Origin: CAZART01 sp964487555 | GTDB taxonomy: Bacteria > Bacteroidota > Rhodothermia > Rhodothermales > VXPQ01 | Assembly (NCBI GenBank): GCA_964487555.1 | Contig: CAZART010000030.1 | Coordinates: 1-46,279, forward strand | DNA: 46,279 bases | Direction of reading: 5' to 3' | In this document: in pieces, positions 14,640 to 22,270 of the stretch | Position numbering within the stretch: position 1 is the first letter of the stretch | Layout: each line of letters starts with the position of its first letter | Notes under the pieces: model-generated | What the model was told of the DNA's origin: nothing | What the model saw: the letters and a program-made list of their open reading frames with translations, nothing else | The model's database searches: none | Program-made: the position numbers and the translations under genes

Positions 14640-17183
14640 ATGAACATGTTTGATCAGAACTCGATAAAGGGAACACCCATGATCGCTGCACTCGATCAGG
14701 ATGATCCGGAACAGAGTATCCCCCTGCCGACGGCGGATGAGGAAAAGGAGATGAGCATGGCGGATGTCCCTGAGACACTGCCTATTCTCGCCCTCAAGAA
14801 TACCGTCCTCTTCCCCGGCGTTGTGCTACCCATAACGGTGGGCCGCGATGCGTCGCTCAAACTCGTGAAGGATGCCTTTAACAGCGATCGGCTCATCGGC
14901 GTTCTGGCCCAGAAGAGCAGCGAGATTGAAAATCCGGAGCCGAGCGATCTCTACGACGTCGGTACGGTCGCGACCATCCTGAAGCTCATCAAGATGCCCG
15001 ATGGTTCGAAATCCATCGTCATACAGGGCAAGCGGCGTTTTCAGGTCGACCAGTACGCTCAAGTCGATCCGTACTTTGAGGCGCGCGTCACGCCCATTAG
15101 CGAAGAGACGTCGAGCGACGACGTAGAGCTCCAGGCTCGCATCCGTTCCATCAAGGAGCTGGCCATTCAGATCGTCAATCTGTCGCCGAATCTGCCCAGC
15201 GAGGCGGCCTACGCGATCCAGAACATCGACTCGCCGGCGTTCCTTATTCACTTCATTGCTTCGAACCTGCAGCTCGAAGTCGAGGACAAGCAGGATCTGC
15301 TCGAGACAAAAGCGCTCATCGATCGCGCTGAAAAGGTGATGCGTCACCTGAATCGCGAGCTTCAGGTGCTTCAGTTGTCGGAAGAGATTCGTACGCGGGT
15401 CAAAACCGACGTCGACAAGCAGCAGCGAGAATATCTGCTTCGCCAGCAAATGAAGGCGATCCAGGACGAGCTCGGCGAAGGAGACAGCGGAGGTGCGGAA
15501 ATTTCGGAGCTTCGCGAACGCCTCGAAGAGAAGAAACTGCCCGACCACGCACGAGAGGTCGTCGAAAAAGAGATCGGTAAGCTGGCCCGGACGAATCCCG
15601 CGGCGCCCGATTACGCCGTCACGCGCAATTATGTGGACTGGATTCTCGACCTTCCCTGGCTCGAATATTCGGAAGACCACCTCGACATTCATCGATCCGA
15701 GGAGGTTCTCGAGGAGGATCACTACGGTCTCGAGCAGGTGAAGAAGCGGATTCTGGAGTATCTGGCGGTATTGAAACTGAAGGGCGATATGAACGCGCCG
15801 ATCCTTTGCTTCTACGGCCCCCCCGGAGTTGGGAAGACGAGTCTCGGCAAGAGCATCGCCCGCGCCATCGGCCGCGAGTTCGTCCGGATGAGCCTCGGCG
15901 GCATTCGCGACGAGGCGGAGATCCGCGGTCATCGTCGTACGTATGTCGGCGCATTGCCGGGCCGCATCATACAGGGCGTCAAGAAAGCCGGAACGAACAA
16001 TCCCGTGTTCATGCTCGACGAGGTCGACAAGCTGGGCGCCGATTTCCGCGGCGATCCGTCGAGCGCTCTCCTCGAGGTTCTCGATCCTGAGCAGAACGAC
16101 AATTTCAACGATCATTACCTGGAGATCGACTACGACCTTTCGAAGGTGCTCTTCATCGCGACGGCGAACTTTCTTGAGATGATTCCGGGACCGCTGCGCG
16201 ACCGCATGGAGGTGATCGAGATCAACGGTTACACACAGGATGAAAAGCTGCAGATCGCGAAGCAGTATCTCGTTCCTCGTCAGATCGAGCGAAACGGCCT
16301 GAAAGAAGACCAGCTTACGCTGACCGACGATGCGTTGAGTCTGCTCATCGACGGATATACCCGGGAATCGGGTGTGCGTCAGCTCGAGCGGACCATCGGA
16401 TCCGTTGCTCGCGGCGTGGCTAAGGATGTCGCCGTGGGCGACATCGAGTCAAAGACCATTGACGTGGATGATATCGAAGGCTACCTCGGCGCTCGCAAGC
16501 ACTTCTCCGAAGTGGCGCAGCGTACGGAGGTGCCCGGCGTCGCCACGGGTCTCGCATGGACGCCCGTCGGCGGCGACATCCTCTTCATCGAGGCGTCGGT
16601 TTCGCGGGGCACCGGGCGGCTGATCTTGACGGGTAAGCTCGGCGAGGTGATGAAGGAATCTGCCCAGGCGGCGCTGTCCTACGTAAAGGCGCATGCCGAC
16701 GACCTCAAGATTCCGAATGACGCCTTCCGCTACTGGGACGTTCACGTCCACGTGCCGGCCGGAGCCGTTCCAAAAGACGGGCCTTCCGCCGGCGTTGCGA
16801 TGCTGAGCGCCCTCATGTCGATCTATACGCAGCGGCGGGTAAAGCACGACCTGGCGATGACGGGTGAAATTACGCTTCGAGGTCTCGTGTTGCCCGTGGG
16901 CGGCATAAAGGAGAAAGTGCTCGCCGCGAAGCGCGCCGGGATTCAGCGCGTGATACTTCCGGATAAGAATGAGAAGGACATCAAAGAGATCAAGGAGTCG
17001 GCACTCGAAGGTCTCGAGGTGATCTACATCAAACGGATGGACGAGCTGATGGGGCTGGTCCTCGAGGACGAGCCGATCGTCGATGCCCAGGATCTCTTTA
17101 CGATCTCCGATTCGGAGAAGCGTTTACAGGCCTCCGTGGCGCAGCCGGCGAATGGATCGACGGTTGTAGAGGTGTCGTCTTAG
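14640..17183 (+). CDS. lon: ATP-dependent protease Lon
   Basis: An 847-residue LonA protease, slightly longer than E. coli Lon because of an acidic N-terminal lead of about 45 residues. Residues about 47-240 are the substrate-binding LON domain (LPILALKNTVLFPGVVLPI). A coiled-coil stretch precedes the AAA+ module, with Walker A GPPGVGKT at 393-400 and Walker B NPVFMLDEVDKLG. The protease domain has catalytic Ser716 in PKDGPSAGVAM and Lys759 in GGIKEKV, forming the Ser-Lys dyad. Lon degrades misfolded and regulatory proteins in the cytoplasm. A second in-frame ATG at 14679 follows an AAAGGG by 7 nt and may be the true start; both are upstream of the conserved domain. Two small minus-strand genes converge on it, with only 10 nt between the stops. 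Confidence 0.97.
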   Translation: MNMFDQNSIKGTPMIAALDQDDPEQSIPLPTADEEKEMSMADVPETLPILALKNTVLFPGVVLPITVGRDASLKLVKDAFNSDRLIGVLAQKSSEIENPEPSDLYDVGTVATILKLIKMPDGSKSIVIQGKRRFQVDQYAQVDPYFEARVTPISEETSSDDVELQARIRSIKELAIQIVNLSPNLPSEAAYAIQNIDSPAFLIHFIASNLQLEVEDKQDLLETKALIDRAEKVMRHLNRELQVLQLSEEIRTRVKTDVDKQQREYLLRQQMKAIQDELGEGDSGGAEISELRERLEEKKLPDHAREVVEKEIGKLARTNPAAPDYAVTRNYVDWILDLPWLEYSEDHLDIHRSEEVLEEDHYGLEQVKKRILEYLAVLKLKGDMNAPILCFYGPPGVGKTSLGKSIARAIGREFVRMSLGGIRDEAEIRGHRRTYVGALPGRIIQGVKKAGTNNPVFMLDEVDKLGADFRGDPSSALLEVLDPEQNDNFNDHYLEIDYDLSKVLFIATANFLEMIPGPLRDRMEVIEINGYTQDEKLQIAKQYLVPRQIERNGLKEDQLTLTDDALSLLIDGYTRESGVRQLERTIGSVARGVAKDVAVGDIESKTIDVDDIEGYLGARKHFSEVAQRTEVPGVATGLAWTPVGGDILFIEASVSRGTGRLILTGKLGEVMKESAQAALSYVKAHADDLKIPNDAFRYWDVHVHVPAGAVPKDGPSAGVAMLSALMSIYTQRRVKHDLAMTGEITLRGLVLPVGGIKEKVLAAKRAGIQRVILPDKNEKDIKEIKESALEGLEVIYIKRMDELMGLVLEDEPIVDAQDLFTISDSEKRLQASVAQPANGSTVVEVSS

Positions 17184-17193
17184 CCTTCGGGGT

Positions 17194-17415
17194 TTAGTCG
17201 TAGGTTTCGTCGATGACGTGGGCGTCCTCGACGTTCGGGTCGCGTCCCTGCTTGAAAGCTCGTTCGGCTTCTACGTAGATCTCGGCGGCATGATGGACCG
17301 CCGTATCGATGAGTTCTGCCGTCAATCGTACAGCCGATCCCCCCAAAAACGCTGCCTTGCCCAGCAGATTGAGTCGCTCGAACTCTACTAACGGACGATT
17401 TTGATTTTCAGTCAT
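17194..17415 (-). CDS. Small acidic hypothetical protein, paralog of its upstream neighbour
   Basis: A 73-residue protein of unknown function with no signal peptide. The centre (about 9-55) is a long amphipathic helical region that starts VEFERLNLLGKAAFLGG and continues through VRLTAELIDTAVHHA to EAERAF. The same spacing of EFE, L, KA, FL, V, A, I and AF residues appears in the 107-residue protein encoded just upstream, so the two look like tandem paralogs. It lies 47 nt after that gene in the same direction and converges with lon. The helical pattern would suit a small coiled-coil or membrane-surface protein, but I cannot assign a role. Confidence 0.68.
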   Translation of the reverse strand: MTENQNRPLVEFERLNLLGKAAFLGGSAVRLTAELIDTAVHHAAEIYVEAERAFKQGRDPNVEDAHVIDETYD

Positions 17416-17462
17416 TCGTCTTCACTTCTTAAGGGGACGGCTTCGCTTGCCATGCCCCGACA

Positions 17463-17786
17463 TCAGGCAGCGGGCTCGCTGTCGCCTCCTGATGATTTGG
17501 GGGGCTTGGTTGTCTTTTCGGCAGACACATTGGGCGGCGGTGTCCCTTCGCCTTCCGGCGGCGCGCCATTCTGCTTTGCCCCCTCCTCTTCCTTCTGGCG
17601 CGCGGCGCTGCGAAACGCCTTGTCTACCTCGTCGGCAAAACCCTTTCCGACCTGCTCGATCCCTCGGGCCACGGTAGACACGGTCGCTTCGAGGAGAAAG
17701 AGGGCCTTATCTTCGATCTCGAGATCCTCAAACTCCATTCGGATTCGCTTGTACTGCTCCTTCCGTTCTTCACTCCTCTCTCCCAT
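17463..17786 (-). CDS. Small helical hypothetical protein with a disordered Pro/Gly tail
   Basis: A 107-residue protein. The first 65 residues are strongly charged and helical (ERKEQYKRIRMEFEDLEIED, then KALFLLEATVSTVARGIEQV). The rest is a low-complexity tail rich in Pro, Glu, Gly and Lys. The helical part resembles the smaller protein encoded just downstream, with conserved EFE-L, KA-FL and a final AF pair. An AGGTG six bases ahead of the ATG may be the ribosome site. The pair probably forms a short operon that converges on lon and is divergent from rsgA. The function is unknown; a phasin-like or membrane-associated helical role is possible but unproved. Confidence 0.68.
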   Translation of the reverse strand: MGERSEERKEQYKRIRMEFEDLEIEDKALFLLEATVSTVARGIEQVGKGFADEVDKAFRSAARQKEEEGAKQNGAPPEGEGTPPPNVSAEKTTKPPKSSGGDSEPAA

Positions 17787-17887
17787 GATAGCACCTGCGG
17801 ATCTGTGCGCCGGGTGGCGCTGTATTTTAAAGTTACGTGCTTGTTTCCCGTGTAGACGAGAGATCGGTAGGCAGGTTTCACCCGTTC

Positions 17888-18877
17888 ATGCCTGACGAAT
17901 TCCGACAGAAGGACACCGAGTCGCTGCGACCGGCGGACGAATCCGCCGACGGCGTCGTGATTCGCTCCACCGGGAGCTGGTACGACGTCATGGTTGGCGA
18001 CGATCTCATCCCGTCCAAACTTCGCGGGCGTTTTCGGCTGTCGGAAGAGGACGTGACGAACCCTGTGTCCGTTGGTGATCGAGTGCGCCTTCTCGTGAGC
18101 GCTGATGGAACGGGGATGATCACCGAAATCTACGAGCGAAAGAATAAGCTCAGCCGGCGTGCCGCCGGCCGTCGCGTTGGACGCGAGCACATTATCGTGA
18201 CCAACATCGACCGCGTCTGGACTATCCAGTCCGCGCGGCTCCCGAGCCCGAATCCCGGATTCCTCGACCGCGTCCTCGCCGTGGCGCAAGCGCACGACAT
18301 CGACGCGGGGGTCGTCATCAATAAGATCGATTTGATCCGTGATCGCGACCGCGAAGCGATCGAAGAGCTTCGCGCCCTGTATGCAGGCCTGGGCTATCCC
18401 GTGCGCATGACGAGTGCGGAGACCGGAGAAGGCCTGGACGAACTTCATGCGGCGCTTATCGGGAAAACGAGCGTCTTGACGGGACCGTCCGGTGTCGGCA
18501 AGTCGTCGATCTTGAACGCTCTTGAACCGGACCTCGAGATTCGGACGGCAGAGGTCAGTGAGAAGACGCGAAAGGGTCGCCACACGACCACGTCCGTATC
18601 TCTTTTTCCGCTTTCGAAAGGGGGGTACATCGTGGACACCCCCGGGATTCGCGAATTTGGGCTGCTAGACATCGAGCCATGGGAGCTCTCCCACTTTTTC
18701 GTCGAGTTCGGCCCGTACATCGAGAAATGCCGCTTTCCCACCTGCACGCACGACCATGAGCCCGGCTGCGGCGTTAAGCAGGCGGTGGACGAAGGCGAGA
18801 TCTCAGAGCAGCGATACCGGAGCTACCTCAATATTCTCGACTCCATTAATCTGGGCGAGAGAGACGTCGGCCGCTAG
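17888..18877 (+). CDS. rsgA: Ribosome small subunit-dependent GTPase A
   Basis: A 329-residue circularly permuted GTPase that checks late maturation of the 30S subunit. An N-terminal OB-fold (about 20-90) is followed by the GTPase domain with motifs in permuted order: G4 as NKID, G5 region MTSAETGEG, G1 as GPSGVGKSS, and G3 as DTPG. The C-terminal zinc-binding module contains the Cys and His ligands in KCRFPTCTHDHEPGCGV. The start is set at the ATG at 17888 (MPDEFRQKD); a GTG at 17837 would extend the frame by 17 residues with no homology. The C-terminal stop overlaps the convergent small membrane protein gene by 4 nt. Confidence 0.95.
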   Translation: MPDEFRQKDTESLRPADESADGVVIRSTGSWYDVMVGDDLIPSKLRGRFRLSEEDVTNPVSVGDRVRLLVSADGTGMITEIYERKNKLSRRAAGRRVGREHIIVTNIDRVWTIQSARLPSPNPGFLDRVLAVAQAHDIDAGVVINKIDLIRDRDREAIEELRALYAGLGYPVRMTSAETGEGLDELHAALIGKTSVLTGPSGVGKSSILNALEPDLEIRTAEVSEKTRKGRHTTTSVSLFPLSKGGYIVDTPGIREFGLLDIEPWELSHFFVEFGPYIEKCRFPTCTHDHEPGCGVKQAVDEGEISEQRYRSYLNILDSINLGERDVGR

Positions 18878-19188
18878 TCTGCGCGCCGGGTGACCGGCGG
18901 CGATTCCGGTTCGGAAAGATGCAGCGGCTCATCCAGAGGTTCGCGCCCCGGCGCAAGGCGGCGTTCCATTCTCTCGATCTTCGCTTCAAGGGGGCGAACG
19001 GCGTCCTCGACGGCGTGCCCCACGATGACGGAGAGCTCGCTTGCGGTGAGACTTGAACCGGCGCTCCGGTCGGCGTTTTTGTCACGGAAGAAGGAAAGCA
19101 CGAGCTTCGTGATGCTGACGAAGGCCCACGTGCCGAAAACGATGGCGACGATGGCGACGGCCATCGGGGCGAAAAAGTCTGGACCCAT
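18874..19188 (-). CDS. One-helix membrane protein with an LTA-x-EL region (PspB-like layout)
   Basis: A 104-residue protein with one N-terminal membrane helix (about 8-32, MAVAIVAIVFGTWAFVSITK), then a basic stretch, then a cytoplasmic region with SSLTASELSVIVGHAVEDAV, a short coiled coil ending ERMERRL, and an acidic Pro-rich tail ending in ESPPV. A second protein of the same build is encoded at 26844-27161, with matching RSSAG-like, SLTAxEL, AVED, RLERRL and PESPPV elements. The layout (one helix, then an amphipathic helix) recalls PspB but no homology can be claimed. It starts 9 nt after the topA stop, so it is probably expressed with topA. Its stop overlaps that of rsgA by 4 nt. Confidence 0.72.
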   Translation of the reverse strand: MGPDFFAPMAVAIVAIVFGTWAFVSITKLVLSFFRDKNADRSAGSSLTASELSVIVGHAVEDAVRPLEAKIERMERRLAPGREPLDEPLHLSEPESPPVTRRAD

Positions 19189-19197
19189 CGGACTGTT

Positions 19198-21783
19198 CTA
19201 TTTTTTAGACTTGGACGTTTTCTTTCGCCGCCCGCCCTTCTTGCCCGATTTCTCACGCTCCTCCAGCAGCTTGACCGCCTGCTCAAGCGTCACGTCCCCG
19301 GGATCGAGGTTCTTCGGCAGCGACGCGTTGGTCTTTTGATGCTTCACGTAGGGGCCGTACCGCCCCTTAAAGACCTCCACCGCTTCGCCGGATTTCGGAT
19401 GGTCGCCTAGCGTACGCAGCGCGCCGGCTTTGCCGGACTTTTCGGACAACAGCTCCAGTGCGCGGTCGAGCTCCACCGTCAGCACGTCGTCATCACCCTT
19501 AAGCGAAGCGTACGTTCGTTCGTGCTGGACGTAGGGACCATAACGACCGATATTCGACTTAATGGGCTTACCGGTCTCGGGATGCTCTCCCAGTGTACGA
19601 GGCAGGGAGATCAGATCTACGGCCGTCTGGAGGTCGACCTCTTCCGCCTGCAACCCTTTCGGAAGAGACACGCGTTTCGGCTTGCCTTTTTGATCGTCAT
19701 TTCCAAGCTGCACGTAGGGACCGTAGGGCCCTTTCCGCACCAGCAAGTTATCTCCCGTCTCGGGATGCGGTCCCACCACGCGGTCGTCTTCGTTGCCGGC
19801 CTCGAGGATCTCCTTCAGCTCCTCTTTGGTGATGTCCGCCGGCGCCAGTCCATCCGGAATGGATGCCGTGGCCCGTTCTCCTTCGAGGTCCCCCTCCACA
19901 TACGGTCCGTACTTTCCAACACGCACAACATATCCGTTCCATTTTGGCGACTCGATGGTCGAAACCTTACGGGCATCGATCTTATCCAGGCCGGCCTCGA
20001 CGCGTTGCTCGAGGCCTTCGGCGCCGAGGAAAAAGCTCTTCAGATACGGGATCGCATCCCTTCCGCCGGTGGCGATGTCGTCGAGCACCTGCTCCATTTC
20101 TGCCGTGAACCCGACGTCTACGAGCTGATCGAACTGTTCTTCGAGGAGATTGTTGGCCGCGAACGCCGTAAATGTCGGAACGAGCTGCGAGCCATTTTTG
20201 CGGACATATCCTCGATGTACGATGGTGTCGATAATCGTGGCGTACGTACTCGGCCGTCCGATTCCTTCCTGCTCCAGCACGCGAATGAGCGTGGCTTCGG
20301 TGTAGCGCGCAGGCGGTTTCGTTTCGTGACCTGATGCTTCGACTTCGCGGCAGTTTGGCGCATCGCCTTCCCTGAGCTCGGGTAGCGGCTGATCCCGATC
20401 CTCCAGAGCTGCTTCCGGATCATCGGTGCCTTCGACGTAGGCACGAAAGAATCCGGGAAATTCAATGCTGCGCCCTGCGGCGCGGAATCGGGCTGCTTCG
20501 TCGCCTTTTCCGGCCTCGATATGGGCCGTGACGAGCCGAATACGTGCATCGGCCATCTGGCTTGCGACGGTACGCTTCCAGATCAGGTCGTAGAGCGCAC
20601 CGTCGATCCCCGAAAGCCCCTGCTCGTCGCGCGACTTCATATCTCGTCCCGCAGGACGGATGGCCTCATGGGCCTCCTGAGCGTTGGCCACCTTATTCTG
20701 ATACTGCTTCGCCGTCTTGCTCAGGTACTGTTTACCGTATCTCTGCTCGACGGCGCGGCGGCTTCCCGCGACGGCTTCATTCGACAGCGTGGTCGAATCG
20801 GTACGCATGTAGGTGATGAACCCGTTCTCGTAGAGGCGCTGTGCGATCTGCATCGTCTGCCGCGCCGAAAGACTCAGCTTCCGGTTCGCCTCCTGCTGCA
20901 GCGTCGACGTGATGAACGGTGCATAGGGAGAACGTGTCGAGATGCGGTCATCGATGTTGATGACCGTCCACGTTTCGTTCGGCAGCCTGGAGGCCAGGTC
21001 TCGAGCGTTTTCCTCGCTGAGCAGAAGCACATCCTCGCCGGCCGTAAGATTCTCTTTTAGACGCCCCGTATGGTCGTCAAAATCCTTCCCGGTGGCCAAC
21101 CGCGTGCCGCCGTAATGCGTCATCACCGCGTCGAAGGGCGATCCTTCTTTGTCGAGCGAGGCCTTCAGATCCCAATAGCTTGCCGGGACGAATGCCATGC
21201 GCTCCTTCTCGCGGAGCACCAGTACGCGAACGGCCACACTCTGCACGCGGCCCGCGGAGAGCCTCGGTGCAATCTTTTTCCAGAGGAGGGGCGACAAGGA
21301 ATAACCGACGAGACGGTCCAGAATGCGGCGCGTTTCCTGCGCGTCCACGAGATTGTGGTTGATATTCCTCGTCTCGCGCAGAGCGTGCTCGATCGCCTCT
21401 TTGGTTATTTCATGGAAGACCATCCGGCGCACGGGCACCGTGGGATCGAGCACCTGGACGAGATGCCAGCCAATCGATTCGCCTTCGCGATCTTCGTCTG
21501 TAGCGATGAAGAGCTCATCCGAATCGCGGAGCGCCGACTTGAGCTGTCGCACGACCTTTTGCTTATCGGACGGAACGACGTAGATCGGTTCGAAGCCGTC
21601 CGTGATGTTCACGCCGAGCCGAGCCCAGGGTCGATCTCGAAATTCTTCCGGGATCTCCGAGGCGGACGCCGGGAGATCGCGGATGTGACCCATACTCGCT
21701 TCTACTCGAAAATCGCTCGGTAGAAAATTTCGAATGGTTCGGGCCTTCGTAGGCGACTCAACGACGACTAAGCGCTTCATCAA
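19198..21783 (-). CDS. topA: DNA topoisomerase I (type IA)
   Basis: An 861-residue topoisomerase I, which relaxes negative supercoils by cutting one strand through a 5'-phosphotyrosine. The N-terminal Toprim domain has LVVVESPTKARTI with its catalytic Glu, and ATDEDREGESIGWHL with the acidic metal residues (about 94-108). The active-site tyrosine is Tyr325 in GFITYMRTDST. LEQEGIGRPSTYATII lies in the central core. The C-terminus has no zinc ribbon (the protein has only one cysteine, outside any CxxC) but four topoisomerase C-terminal repeats, marked by KYGPYV, PYGPYV, RYGPYV and RYGPYV. A Lys-rich tail (GKKGGRRKKTSKSKK) ends it. Two ATGs lie at the start; either would do. It runs directly into the small membrane protein gene. 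Confidence 0.96.
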   Translation of the reverse strand: MMKRLVVVESPTKARTIRNFLPSDFRVEASMGHIRDLPASASEIPEEFRDRPWARLGVNITDGFEPIYVVPSDKQKVVRQLKSALRDSDELFIATDEDREGESIGWHLVQVLDPTVPVRRMVFHEITKEAIEHALRETRNINHNLVDAQETRRILDRLVGYSLSPLLWKKIAPRLSAGRVQSVAVRVLVLREKERMAFVPASYWDLKASLDKEGSPFDAVMTHYGGTRLATGKDFDDHTGRLKENLTAGEDVLLLSEENARDLASRLPNETWTVINIDDRISTRSPYAPFITSTLQQEANRKLSLSARQTMQIAQRLYENGFITYMRTDSTTLSNEAVAGSRRAVEQRYGKQYLSKTAKQYQNKVANAQEAHEAIRPAGRDMKSRDEQGLSGIDGALYDLIWKRTVASQMADARIRLVTAHIEAGKGDEAARFRAAGRSIEFPGFFRAYVEGTDDPEAALEDRDQPLPELREGDAPNCREVEASGHETKPPARYTEATLIRVLEQEGIGRPSTYATIIDTIVHRGYVRKNGSQLVPTFTAFAANNLLEEQFDQLVDVGFTAEMEQVLDDIATGGRDAIPYLKSFFLGAEGLEQRVEAGLDKIDARKVSTIESPKWNGYVVRVGKYGPYVEGDLEGERATASIPDGLAPADITKEELKEILEAGNEDDRVVGPHPETGDNLLVRKGPYGPYVQLGNDDQKGKPKRVSLPKGLQAEEVDLQTAVDLISLPRTLGEHPETGKPIKSNIGRYGPYVQHERTYASLKGDDDVLTVELDRALELLSEKSGKAGALRTLGDHPKSGEAVEVFKGRYGPYVKHQKTNASLPKNLDPGDVTLEQAVKLLEEREKSGKKGGRRKKTSKSKK

Positions 21784-22270
21784 CTATCCAATTACTATTA
21801 AAACGGAACGGGGCAACCGCCGGATCATCCGATCGGGCATCGATCGGGTATCGATCGGCCATCGGGCGGCGCCTAGATTCAAATACGAGATACACTCTAT
21901 AAAGACACGCAGGGCTCCCAGATATCACCTTCGCCGATCAAGAACCGCTCACGGAGCCGAATTCTGAGGGGAGCACTCTCACGCAGGGTGCAAGGGAATC
22001 GTTCCTTAGAGCCCTGTTCGTCTAATTAAGACCGTCATCATAATATCGTCAAGATGCAGGAGAGAAAGAGAAAGAGGAAAAGGAAGAGGTCGTTATTTTG
22101 AGCGGTTGACTTTGATCTTCCCCTTCCCCTTCCCCTTCCTCCGCTATTAACTTTTAGCGAAAGCGACGAGACCGCACCTCCCGCGCGCTTGTCGTCCTTG
22201 ATCCACGCGCTCGCCGACGTATTTTACATGGTTGTGCTTTCGCCGCAGATAATCATAAGCCGAATTGAAT
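21784..22270. other. Divergent topA-ppdK spacer with tandem and purine/pyrimidine tracts
   Basis: This 487-nt spacer between divergent genes should hold the topA and ppdK promoters, but I see no clear promoter motif. It contains an 11-nt tandem repeat, an uninterrupted 32-nt purine tract at 22058-22089 and a 27-nt pyrimidine tract at 22116-22142 that includes three TTCCCC units. The two tracts are roughly complementary and flank a 26-nt centre, so they could fold back on each other. No tRNA, riboswitch or ORF with coding character was found. Confidence 0.6.
21831..21863. repeat. 11-nt tandem repeat, three copies
   Basis: Three adjacent copies of an 11-nt unit: GATCGGGCATC, GATCGGGTATC and GATCGGCCATC. 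A fourth, broken copy may follow (GGGCGG). The array begins 48 nt upstream of the topA start codon, between divergent promoters. Copies two and three differ from the first by one base each. Confidence 0.85.

Noticed and set aside
14826..16115. Long minus-strand frame opposite lon
   Set aside because: A shadow of lon produced by GC-rich codon use; no recognisable domain.
21784..22270. tRNA or riboswitch in the topA-ppdK spacer
   Set aside because: No cloverleaf or known riboswitch core could be built by eye; the region is mainly simple repeats and purine/pyrimidine tracts.
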